From Thozetella sp. PMI_491 (lineage: Eukaryota; Ascomycota; Sordariomycetes; Chaetosphaeriales; Chaetosphaeriaceae): a stretch of 64,000 nt of DNA. The stretch spans positions 1,116,001 through 1,180,000 of the forward strand of contig MU270022.1 in assembly GCA_021432635.1 (NCBI GenBank), in the 5' to 3' direction. Position 1 is the first letter of the stretch; each line of letters starts with the position of its first letter. Position numbers and translations under genes: made by a program. The notes below the pieces were generated by a model. That model made no database searches, was not told the origin of the DNA, and saw nothing but the letters and a program-made list of their open reading frames with translations. This document shows positions 32,936-43,916 of this stretch, piece by piece.

Positions 32936-34826
32936 GTAGGGAAGTGTGGGTGCGTCTTGGCCCCTCGCCGAGTTCCAAACCACAGCAGTGTGAATACAAA
33001 CCGTGAAAGCGTGGCCTATCGATCCTTTAGTCCTCCAGGGCCTGAAGCTAGAGGTGCGCAATCATCTCGAAGTGGGGAGAAGATGACTACCTTACAAGCA
33101 GCACTGCAGTTTCAGTTTTCCTCTTGCTGGCTACTTCACTGCAATTTTTCTCTACTTCGGGGAAAGTGGGTCGATCTCCCAAGGATAGCTTCCAGCAAGG
33201 CCCTAAATTTTGTTGCCCTTCGGAGCTATCTCTGAAGATGGCTGTGGCTGTTCTGCGTACATTTTCACTACAATTTTCCTCCTCTTTAGGCCCTTCTTCG
33301 GGGCGTGGCTTAGTCGGACAGTCAGTCATTGAGAGCTGATTTCACTGCAATTTTCCTCCCCCTTGGACCCTTGTTTGGAGCACAGCCAGTGGATTGAGGC
33401 CGCTTTCACTACAATCATTTGCCCCTTACAAGCCTCTGCTGACCAAAAGCAAGCAAATCCACCATAGGTACCTCGGCTCCTGTTGCGATTCTCTGCGTGA
33501 CTAGGCTTTAGGGCTTTCTTATACCCAGTCTCCTCGGCTTCGTCGAAGCGAAACCGCATTGCAATCTGAGGCACATCTGCAATGGGCTCCGATCTGGACC
33601 GCTGCCATATCCGCTTTGCGGTCGCGAGAATTCCCGCCTTCGATTGCCGAGCCCGCAGGCGTTCTTGCGGTCGGCAACCATTTTCTATAGCGACCGGCGC
33701 AAGACACTAGAAAACGGACCGATTGGTCTCCATCCCCAAGCCTGGTTCTCCGGCCACGGATGCGGGGAGTGGACCGAGAGTCATGGCTAGCAGGCCCTTT
33801 TGCCTCGTTCCCCCGCCTACTCACCCCACCGCGACCTTCTGTCGCCCACTCACCTCCACGGCGGTGGATCTGGGGAAATCGCGGTCCCCATGAACCGGTA
33901 GAACATCGGATCTGGAGCCAAGCCGACCAGGCTTAATCGAGGCCAACGGCCGGTAGTTCAGGTACCGAGCCTAGCGAGTCTGGTCCATGTGGGGGAGCAT
34001 TTCCGCAGAGTCTGGACGTCGACGAGAGTCGGGGCCCGCCTGTCCTATGACAACATGTCCGTGTTAAGACCGCTTCGAGCCACCGCCCCCGACGAGTAGA
34101 AAAGACTTGGAGAAGCTGCTACCAACCTGGCATCGGCGCCGACGGCCTGGAAATGACATATGTCATGGTTTACATCGACCCCTGCTGCGTCCCCCGAGCC
34201 CATCATGCACCTCGGACCGCTTTCTCGTCCGGCTCGCCTATGCCTCGTTCCCTGTCCGCCACGAGGGGAATAGCCTGATGACAAAAGCCGGACATGGATC
34301 CTCTCCACACCGGCCCATGTTGTTTTCTTATTGTTCTTTTCTAGTCCCCGGAGAGGCCCGCACCCGATGTATTGCCACCCCGCAACCACCAAAGAACTGC
34401 CGCGCTGCGGTGGCGCAAAACGGTGTGGTGGTCCCCAGAGCACCTGGGGCACGGTCAGACCTCGGGCGTTCTCCCCTGTGCGCCCAGCGCTGTCGTCGGT
34501 CATCTGCCCTGCGATCGTGGAGTTTTCCACCTACCGGGCGCGTGGAAATGGATCCCTGGCAGTGACGGCTAGTCATGGCACTGCGCTAGAGCGCCCATCC
34601 GAGAGAATCTGCGTAAATAACCGGCCGAGGATACACGGGCAGCGAAAGCCGGGAGCGGGGGCCTCCCCAGACTCGACTGATGACTGACGCAACCGATCCC
34701 GACCGCCCCGGGTCAATATAGGGCGTCCGCGTGTAGATCGAGGGACTACAAAGGCACGCCGTAACCTCCCCCCAGCTTCCCCGACTTCTTGCCCTCAGCG
34801 CTCCCGCCTGCCATCCTTCCGCAATC
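32936..34826. other. 1.9-kb intergenic region with degenerate repeats
   Basis: The first 500 bp hold a degenerate minisatellite-like set (separate entry). The rest, GC-rich from about 33.55 kb, has overlapping open frames on both strands but no domain, start context or consistent splicing. The final 100 bp before 34827 are the leader of the beta-glucosidase gene. Confidence 0.45.
33102..33430. repeat. Degenerate short repeat, about five copies
   Basis: A word close to TTTCACTGCAATTTTCCTC recurs near 33102, 33134, 33263, 33340 and 33404 with 1-4 changes; spacing is irregular (about 32-129 bp). Some copies are followed by CCCTT or CTTCGGGG. Confidence 0.6.
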
Positions 34827-37504
34827 ATGGCTTCCGCTCGGTCCTTCATCCTCTCGGCTCTACTCTTGGCTTCTGCCGCCAATGCCCAGGATTTCTCTGG
34901 GGGAGATCGTAGCGAGGATGCGTTTAGCTATGTCCAGCCGCTCGACACGGTCATCCTAGGCCAATATGGACACTCTCCGGCTGTCTATCCGTCGCGTACG
35001 TCGCCCCTGCATTGAAGCAAAAAAAAAACAGAACCGCGACTCTGCTCGAATGAGCCAGGGCTGACTCTGCCACAGCTAGCACCAAGGGAGCCGGCGGATG
35101 GGAGGACGCGTTGGTCAAGGCCAAGGCGTTTGTTGCCCAGCTGACTCTCGACGAGAAAGCCGACATGGTGACGGGTCAGCCGTGAGTATTTGAGCCCTTC
35201 TAACTATCCCTCTCGCATTGTGCTAGACGAGATCTCGGCAACACGTGAGCTAACACCGTCACTGCAGCGGTCCTTGTGTTGGCAATATCGTGGCTATCCC
35301 ACGCCTTGGATTCCAAGGTCTCTGCCTCCAAGACGGACCTCTGGCCATCCGTGTGGCGGATTACGCCAGCACGTTCCAAGCTGGAGTGACCGCCGCCAGC
35401 TCTTGGGACAAGGACATCCTGTACCAGAGAGGCCTGGCGTTGGGCGCCGAGTTTAAGGCCAAGGGAGCGCACATTGCTCTAGCGTAAGCGATTTGCATCT
35501 GCAACACTACGAGCAAGGCTACTTGTATTCTAACAAGTGATTCCTAGACCTGTTGCTGGGCCTCTAGGGCGATCGGCGTACTCTGGCAGGAATTGGGAAG
35601 GCTTCAGTCCGGACCCGTACTTGACCGGCGTAGCCATGGAGAAGACCATCACCGGACTCCAGGATGCCGGCGTCCAAGCAACGGCCAAGCACTTCATCGG
35701 AAACGAGCAGGAGACGATGCGGAACCCCACCTTCAAGAGCGGAAGCGTCGGTGACATCAGCCACCAGGCTGTCTCCGCCAACCTCGACGACAGAACCATG
35801 CACGAGCTCTATCTGTGGCCGTTCGCCAACGCCGTCAAGGCCAACTGCGCTGCCTTCATGTGCTCTTACAACCGAGTGAACGGCTCGTACGGTTGCCAGA
35901 ACTCCAAGACCCTCAACGGGCTGCTCAAGAGCGAGCTTGGGTTCCAGGGCTACGTCATGTCGGACTGGGGTGGTACTCACTCCGGCGTCGCTGGCATCCA
36001 GGCAGGCCAGGACATGGACATGCCCGGCGGTATTGGCATGTACGGAATGAGCTGGTCCGTGGGCTCTTTCTTTGGCGCTAACGTGACTGCCGCCGTCACC
36101 AACGGAACGCTCGACGTTGCGCGTCTCGACGACATGATCTCCCGCATCATGACGCCGTACTACTTCCTCGGGCAGGATCAAGGCTTCCCCACCATCGACC
36201 CGTCCAGCGCGGACCTCAACACCTTCTCTCCCCGGTCGACCTGGCTGCGCGAGTTCAACCTCACCGGAGAGGTCAGCCGCGACGTCCGTGGCAACCACGG
36301 AGCACTGATCCGTAAGCACGCGGCCGCTGCGACAGTTTTGCTCAAGAACAAGAACGGCGTGCTTCCTCTCAAGGCACCCAAGTCCATTGCTGTCTTCGGC
36401 AACGACGCCGGCGAGCCCGTCACTGGTGCCCTCAACCAGGCCAACTACGAATACGGCACCCTTCCCGCCGGTGGCGGCTCTGGCACAGGCCGACTGACCA
36501 CCCTGGTCACGCCCCTGGAGGCCATCAAGACCCGAGCACTGAAGGACAAGTCACACTTGCAGTACTGGCTCAACAACACCTACATCATTGCCAACCCGGC
36601 CCCTACCCTGTGGGTTCCGACCCCTCCGGACGTGTGCCTCGTCTTCCTGAAGACGTGGGCGGAAGAGGGGGCGGACCGCCAGCACCTTACCGTCGATTGG
36701 CACGGAAACGACCTCGTCTCGGCTGTGGCGGCATACTGCAACAATACGGTCGTGGTCACGCACTCATCCGGCATCAACACGCTACCCTTCCACGACCACC
36801 CCAACGTCACGGCCATCCTCGCCGCCCACTACCCTGGTGAGGAGTCGGGCAACTCCATCGTCGACGTGCTGTACGGCGATGTCAACCCGTCAGGCCATCT
36901 GCCTTACACCATTGCCTTCAACGGCAGCGACTACAATGCGCCACCTACCACGGCCATCAACACTACCGGTATTGACGACTGGCAGTCCTGGTTTGATGAG
37001 AAGCTCCAGATCGACTACCGCTACTTCGATGCGCACAACATCTCTGTGCTCTACGAGTTCGGCTTCGGCCTCTCGTACACCACCTTCGAGCTCTCCAACC
37101 TCGAGGCGGAGGCGCTCGACACCGCGCTGACCAGTGCCCCCGAAGCTCAGGCGACCGCCCCCGGCGGTAACCCGGCGCTGTGGGAGGCCATCTACAACGT
37201 GACCGTCTCTGTCTCTAACACCGGCAGCGTCGACGGCGCCGCTGTTCCCCAGCTCTATGTGAGCTTCCCGGATAGTACGCCGGCCGGCACGCCGCCTAAG
37301 CAGCTGAGGGGCTTTGAGAAGGTCCCCTTGGCCGCTGGTGAGTCCCAGAAGGTGACATTTGAGTTGATGCGTCGCGATCTCAGCTACTGGGATATCGTTT
37401 CGCAAGAGTGGCTGATTGCCGATGGTGAGTATACCATCAGCGTGGGCTTCAGCAGCCGAGACTTGAAGGCCGTGACTACAATTACTCCTGTCACGACCGT
37501 TTAA
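34827..37504 (+). CDS. Secreted GH3 beta-glucosidase
   Basis: Four exons, join(34827..34995, 35076..35181, 35268..35483, 35548..37504), 815 aa; junctions in phase, with donors GTACGT, GTGAGT and GTAAGC. Residues 1-20 are a signal peptide ending ANA. The N-terminal GH3 barrel includes GPCVGN, the KHFIGNEQE motif and the nucleophile D303 in VMSDWGG. The second alpha/beta domain contains AHYPGEESGNS and GDVNPSGHLPYT. A fibronectin-III-like C-terminal domain follows (from about 700, with GFEKVPLAAGE). The length fits the fungal secreted beta-glucosidases that hydrolyse cellobiose and aryl-beta-glucosides. Numerous sequons. No anomaly. Confidence 0.96.
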
Positions 37505-38417
37505 GTATCATACGAGTCATGACCAAGTTTAATGCATCCATTATGCTTAATGTGACATCTAAGAGACTAGACAACCCCTTTCGAACAAGGTCTTTCTCGG
37601 TTACCCGCTGTGCACACTACATTAGAATCTAAAACTTAGTTGCTTAATAAAGATATTCCGATGAAGCAAAATATGGCCGCAGCTTTATTAAAGATAGAAT
37701 GTACCGTAGGTTAGTAAGTGCTACTCAGCGCCTCACCCTCCATCTATTAACCTGGTCTTTGCCTGGATGTTGGGTTTATGTCTGGGGCTAAGCGCACGGC
37801 TCCCCGGCTGGCGGACGTTTCTTAAACTCTAAAACGACGAAGAACATGATCGTGCTGGTCTGATGAGCTAGTGCCAAAATCTATTATTGGTTTCTCCCCT
37901 GCAGGGGCGAAATCGCTCCGTCTAGTCTTGAAGTTGTACGTCTCGGCGTCCGTCCGATCGTGGGGTCTGTTTGTGGAGGGAGCCGCCATCGGATAAAACG
38001 CACGATGCTCGCACGGATAGCGCTTGACTTTGCGCCTAGAAAAGCAACTGGTATGTTTGCGGCGACTATACTAGCGCGGGGTCTGGAGAATCCGAGGGCC
38101 TGAAACGCGAATGCCCCTAGGAGCGGGCGCAAGGAGAGGTGTTTCGAAAAAGCTCAAGCTCTGTCACCACGTTCAGCTGTTGAACTTTGTTTCACAAAGA
38201 AGGAGGGGCTCAATAATGGCGGTTCCGGACGGCCTCTCTTCCAGCTTCCGTGCTGCGCCACGTCGTCTTGGCAAAAGCTGATGTTGGGTCCACATTCCTT
38301 AAAAAGATGAACGGCGCCCAAGTCATGTCAGGCCCAGATGGCATCTGGATTTGAGACGATCACTGTAGGCGGCCCTGGATACCAAGAAGGAAGCACATCT
38401 GCAAAATCGCTCATCAA
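37505..38417. other. Intergenic region
   Basis: 3' flank of the beta-glucosidase gene and promoter of the secreted glycoprotein gene at 38418. Nothing else recognised. Confidence 0.5.
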
Positions 38418-39561
38418 ATGATCACCCGTTGGGATGCCGTCCTGGCAGCACTCTTGTGCTGCTGGTGCCGGTTGGTTCTAGGCCAGAATGACACTGAGAA
38501 GCTCCCCACCTTTGGCGATACCGTCCAGGTGCTTGGTGCCGTAAGTCGACGCTCCCTGTATCCGGTTGCTGGTGTGCATCTAACCAATGGTAGATGGAAA
38601 GGACAGACCAAGACTTTCGCGATGGTCTGGCCCTCGATCTTTTCTCGCCCAAGAACCGGACGCTGGTGGTGCAGCAGAACACGAACCCTCTACCTGGGCA
38701 TTTCGTCACAGGCACTACTGGCGAGCCTTTCGTGGCCTTATCCAACTATTCGTACATTATTAAGATGAACGAGACGGCCCGTGACCTTATCGCTAAGATC
38801 GAGATCCCCTACGACGTTGATATGCTCAACAGAATGGGCGTGCAGGAGGCGAACACGTACGTTGGCACATTGGCGGCAGACAAGATGAGCTGGGTCATCG
38901 ATGACTCGAAGCGAAACGTCCACCGGTCAGAAAACAACACCCGCATCATCAAAATGACATCCTTGGACGGCGAGTATATGCTGCTTGGACGCCAGGTCGT
39001 CGATGTGACGAACATCTTTGTCCAATACGGCCAGGGCGCCACTAGGACGGTAAACATCACAGCGGGTGGCCGCCAAGATGCCGAGTTTGTCGACGGTCTG
39101 CGCTTCTCTACCCTCGCCAAGGAAGACGTCAGGATGAATGTGGACTTGACCAACGGTGTTGCTGCCGGTACCCTGCCTAATGGCATGAGGTCACTCAATT
39201 CTTTTGCTTGGACCATCAACTCGAGCAATCCCTCCATATCCATGGAAGCCACCATGCGAGTTCCGGGTAAGTTGGTCTTTTCCATAGTATTCGCGTCTCC
39301 TCCCTCTTGGTACTGACAATGTTGGGCTACACAGTGAATAAGGCCATGTTGGAGGACTTGCTTCCAGAAGAGCAGGAGCGGGGAGCGCAACTTCTGGTGG
39401 CGAAGCGGGCGCTTAACTCGTCGTCTACGACCATGTTTCAGGTGCTTGATAAGGAGACACAATCGGTGGGCGAGAGAGGCGATTCGATCACGGTTCGTAA
39501 TGTCCAGCAAGTGGACGGACAATACATCGTACTAGTTGCTCCTGGAAACGCCATGTATTAG
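38418..39561 (+). CDS. Secreted glycoprotein of unknown family
   Basis: Three exons, join(38418..38540, 38594..39266, 39335..39561), 340 aa; both introns (53 and 68 bp) keep phase. Residues 1-22 form a signal peptide with a Cys-rich hydrophobic core (ALLCCWCRLVLG). The mature chain is almost Cys-free but has about eight N-glycosylation sequons (for example NDT, NRT, NYS, NET, NNT, NIT and NSS). It is rich in alternating beta-type sequence and lacks a C-terminal anchor, so it is probably soluble outside the cell. I recognise no enzymatic motif or named family. Neighbours are a secreted glycosidase on the left and a catalase on the right. Confidence 0.85.
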
Positions 39562-40403
39562 ACTTAAGTCCCAACCGCACTTTCTTATTCATCGTCGGGC
39601 AACTCAGCTGGTGCTGGTGCATTGAAATCATTTCTTTTTTTTTTTTTTTTTTTTTTTTTGGTTTGGCCTTGAGCCCAACCTTGTCACATTAGGAGCTGGT
39701 AGGGGGGGCAGGAGTCCATAGAGGAGACCGAAAATTGGCAATGCAGCTTGTGTGCCCATCTAAAATTTCCCGCTCATGATTGTGAGGGGTACAGAAGCAA
39801 TAGTAGCCGCCCTTGAAGAAACCGGATTGTAATTAGTTCGCCCGGGATTGGCTCGGAGGCTCGGTGAGGCTCGACAATGATGCCGGACCCACAATCCCGA
39901 GGAACGGCGCTTACTCACCGGCCACTGGACACCCTCGGAAGTACGGATGCCTCGCATTTCCCGCTTCACTTTTTTCCTCGTTCGGCATGGAAACTACCTT
40001 TGACTGGCAGGCTATGAAGTCCTGGCCTGGCTTGACTCAGCGCGCTACATTGCACAGTCCATGTCCCCTTCCACTGTCGTCATCCGTGACGAGGTCAACC
40101 GGGAAATGCAAGCTGATTACTTGCGGGAGTCAACCCTGACTCCAAACTCCAGCCAGAACCATTGGATGGAGAAACAGCCACGAAGAAATGCAGATCTAGG
40201 GCCGGCATTCAGAACCGTTCGGCATCCCAGACCCACCGATGTCCAAGCTAAAGACTGCAACTGGAGCTTATAAGATGTCTACACCTCCTGGCCAGACCAG
40301 CGAAACTGTTGGACGTGTCGACAGCTCTACACTACATACCTAATCTCATTTATCTTTAAAGTTGGTTGTTCACTATCGAATCGATTCCTTAATAGACTCC
40401 TGC
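39562..40403. other. Intergenic region
   Basis: Tandem-gene spacer with a T25 run near its start (separate entry). The rest should hold the catalase promoter. No gene seen. Confidence 0.5.
39635..39659. repeat. T25 homopolymer
   Basis: Twenty-five consecutive T about 75 bp after the stop codon of the secreted glycoprotein gene. Confidence 0.85.
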
Positions 40404-42283
40404 ATGATGGCTACCAACGGAGTTGACCTGCCGACCTATACCCTTTCAGAGGGTACGTCTTCTATTGAAACCTAAGCATCCTAGAGCGGAGCTAACTACC
40501 ACCAATCTCCAGGTTGTCCCTATGCTAGTGCCTCTACGGCGCAACGCTTCGGGAAAGGCGCTGGTGTGGGTGGGCTTATGCTCCTGCAAGACACGCAGCT
40601 GATTGAGACACTCGCTCACTTTAACCGCGAACGCATACCGGAGAGGGTTGTCCACGCACGAGCCGTCGGGGCATGGGGCGAGTTTGAGGTGACCCACGAC
40701 ATCTCTCACCTCACGTCGGCCAAGTTTCTACAGCCAGGAGCCAAGTCCAAGACTTTGTCCCGAATCTCCACCGTCGGACCAGGCAGGGGTAGCGCAGACA
40801 CGCAGCGGGATGTCCGTGGCTGGGCGCTAAAGATCTTCACCGTTGATGGGAATCAAGATTTTGTCTTCAATGATATTGTAAGAGTCTTCACGGTCCGAGA
40901 AAGCAAGATGTTGCTGACGCACTCGGTAGCCTGTTTTCTTCATACGGGATCCGATCAAGTTCCCCTCGGTGAATCGGTCTCACAAGCCACACCCAGCCAC
41001 AAATTGCGGCGATGCAACCATGGTATGTACCTGCATATGTTGCATCCTTACCCTATAGAGCCAAGCTAATCCGTGCGTATAGTTTTGGGAGTGAGTAAGT
41101 GCCTACTGGAAGACGATTTGGTCTAACTGTGTGCAGCTTCCATTCGCAGAACCAAGAGGGCATCCATGCCTTGATGTTCCTCTTCTCCGATCGCGGAACG
41201 CCAAAGTCAGTGCGAAACGTCAACGGCTACAGCGGCCACACATACAAGTTGACTCGGGAGGACGGATCCTTTCACTATGTCAAGTTTCAGTTCAAGTCAA
41301 AGCAGGGAGTTGTTAACCTAACCGACGACGAAGCGACACGTCTAGCCGGGGCGGATCCGGACAACCACACCAAGGACCTCTACCAGGCTATCGAAGCCGG
41401 AAATTTCCCATCATGGACACTCTACATCCAAGTCATGACCCCCGAGCAGGCCGAGTCGTATCGGTGGAACATTTTCGATATGACGCGAGTGTGGCCGCAT
41501 GCAGACTTCCCTCTCATCGAGGTCGGCAAGCTGACAATGAAAGAGAACGTAAGTCACCAAGGCACTCGAGCGGCGGTGAAATACAGATATGGATACTGAA
41601 CCATTGAAAGCCGAGAAACTACTTCACCGATATCGAACAGGCGGCCTTCTCGCCCTCGACTATGGTACCCGGAATTGCCCCCTCTGCAGACCCCAGTAAG
41701 TGGAATCAGCGATGAAGCAACTAAGGGCTCTATTGACTATATGTAGTGCTGCAAGCCCGCATGTTTGCCTACCCTGACGCGGCGCGATACCGTGTCGGGC
41801 CGAACTACCAGCAGCTCCCTTGTAACAGACCTGTTTGCTCGGTATACAGCCCATATCAGCGTGACGGAGCGATGAATGCTACCGAAAACTACGGCGGGGA
41901 TCCTAACTACGTTAACTCGGCGCTTCGTCGGATCAACTTCAAGGGCAAGTATGGCGCCGCTGGCTACACCGATAGCCACGAGCAATGGGTCGGGTCGGTA
42001 GCCTCATACGTCTCCGAGGTGACCGACGATGATTTCGTGCAGGCGCGTTGGTTCTGGGAAATGCTTGGCAAGCAGGAAGGGCAGCAGGAACACTTTCTTC
42101 TCAACGTCAGCCGCCACCTCAGCGGTGCCATTCCCTCGGTGCAAGAGGCGACGTTCGGTAAGTGACATCCACGCCACAATCAACATGAGCGCAAATATCT
42201 AACCGCACATAGCAATGTTCTCACGCGTCACACCAGAGCTCGGCACGCGTATCAAGGCGGCTATCCAGGCATTGAGCCAGTAA
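40404..42283 (+). CDS. Small-subunit haem catalase
   Basis: Eight exons, join(40404..40452, 40513..40877, 40930..41022, 41083..41090, 41137..41548, 41611..41695, 41747..42157, 42213..42283), 497 aa. It converts hydrogen peroxide to water and oxygen. Seen: the catalytic H64 (ERVVHAR), GPGRGSADTQRDVRG, PVFFIRDP, NQEGIHALMFLFSDRG, and the proximal haem ligand Y346 in R-x-F-x-Y. Exon 4 is only 8 nt (TTTTGGGA): it supplies Phe-Trp and two bases of the Asp in the family motif FWDFH, between introns of 60 and 46 bp. Intron 5 uses an AAAG acceptor. No signal peptide and no C-terminal peroxisomal tripeptide (ends LSQ), so probably cytosolic, or peroxisomal by another signal. A second ATG (40407) directly follows the first. 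Confidence 0.95.
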
Positions 42284-43916
42284 CTTAGGGGATTTACAAA
42301 GCACTAGTTGAGGCTACGAAGTGTTGCGCTTGCATTTCGATCAAGAAAAATATACATAGATTAGCAGTTTCGTGTAGACTCTCAAATCATGATTTAGCAG
42401 TTTCCGGTTGGCCTCCCTCAGTTCTTCTCTTATGATCGTTCTTCGCCCGAACGCGGCGGAGCTCCCATCTCTTATATATCTGCCTCCTAGATCCAGGAGG
42501 CGATGCAGATTGGCTGGGCGCTCGTGGCACCCCGGCTTCGGTCTTCCAACCTTCACTGGGCGGCGGCCGCCGATTCCTTGCGGGGATGAAGTTGCACGCT
42601 AGGTCTTGGCTGGAGACATTTGTAGCTGAAGCCCCGCACCCTTTGCGCTACGGGCGCGTGGCTAGCGATGGGGACTTAGGCCTTTGCTGTACCATGCCTA
42701 CTCATCACGACGCATGTGTACCGCAGTGCTACCCTGCCTGCTGCAATGCCGTTTCTATCGCATCCAGGATAGGGATATTAGGTCTGATAGCGTACGTGTC
42801 GTGGCGGCCCGGTGTGGCGACATCCCGCGTACATGGTTCACGACATCGGCTGGGGGGCGAGCCGACGGTGCACCTGTCGGACATTTGTCGAGTCGGGCAC
42901 CCCCATTGGGCGGGACTGGGGCGGGGGCACGTATCAATATCTCATTACGGCAGAGTGCCCCGGTATGCGGCTTATCGCGTGATAGCACTTATCCCCCCTC
43001 CCTGGACAGCTCCATCCGTACACTAGTCGTAGTCGCTGGTGGAATCCTCATCTCACTAAACTGCGTGGTGAAGACGAGCGTGTAACATAGCGACTGGTAG
43101 GCTGCGTAACCCTCCCAAAACCCCTCTCATTCCCTCTCCTTCCTCGAGACGCCGAGGATGGCCCGGGAATGTCACAGCGCTCTGCAGCCGCCAACAAGAA
43201 TGGGCCATCACCGGGGAGGAGACGCGTGATGCCTTGCTGGAGCTGCTTGCTGTACGAAGCAGAGGAGCCCCTCGTGTTCGGCCAGCACCGAGACGTAGAT
43301 GCTGCCTAAAGCTCGCGTGAGAATCGCTCCTCCGTTACTTCTGAGAAGCTACCCTACCAGAAGCTTGTTTAGCATCGGGTCGCTACCTTGGCAGAGCTTA
43401 TTTGCGCCCTTTGGAGAGGAAGCAAGCTGCCTACCCCAGTTACGCCAAGACACCAACGATTCCTGATGGAACCCTGTATGCCCATAGCCCACCGTTGCTG
43501 CACGATGGCGCCCGTTCATCGGCGGCTGTCGCAACCTCCCTGCATGGCAAGTGAGCATGGAGATAAGCCCGAAGCGCGCTCTGGGCGGTTTGTCCGCACC
43601 CCCGCGGGGACTTTACTACCATGCCGTCAACTCGGACCCTGCCTAAACTAGCAAGTCTTCTCTCGTGGGTATGCGTGTAGGAGTTGCGTTACCTTCCGTG
43701 TAAAGATAGTGCTTCCGGGTACGGTAGTATCAAGGAACGGCTGCATCGAAACTTCGACGCACTTCGTAATGGATTTAAGACTTGATATGCCTTCTTTCTC
43801 GTCGTCGGCTGCGTACAGAGCCTCAGGTCTAATCGAATCCAGCGTCTCCTGAGCTTCGTTTGACCCATACCTAGGTGAAGACATACATTGACGGTCAACT
43901 TGCCGCCCGGACCATC
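42284..43916. other. 1.6-kb intergenic region
   Basis: Overlapping frames at 42586-43085 in three phases have no domain, signal peptide or splice logic. The final 40-50 bp form the leader of the peptidase gene. Nothing else recognised. Confidence 0.45.

Noticed and set aside
34045-34576. Overlapping long frames on both strands
   Set aside because: Several phases are open together in GC-rich sequence, as expected by chance; no domain in any.
42586-43085. Two overlapping 130-146 codon frames between catalase and sedolisin genes
   Set aside because: Different phases, no domain and no secretion signal; GC-rich chance frames.
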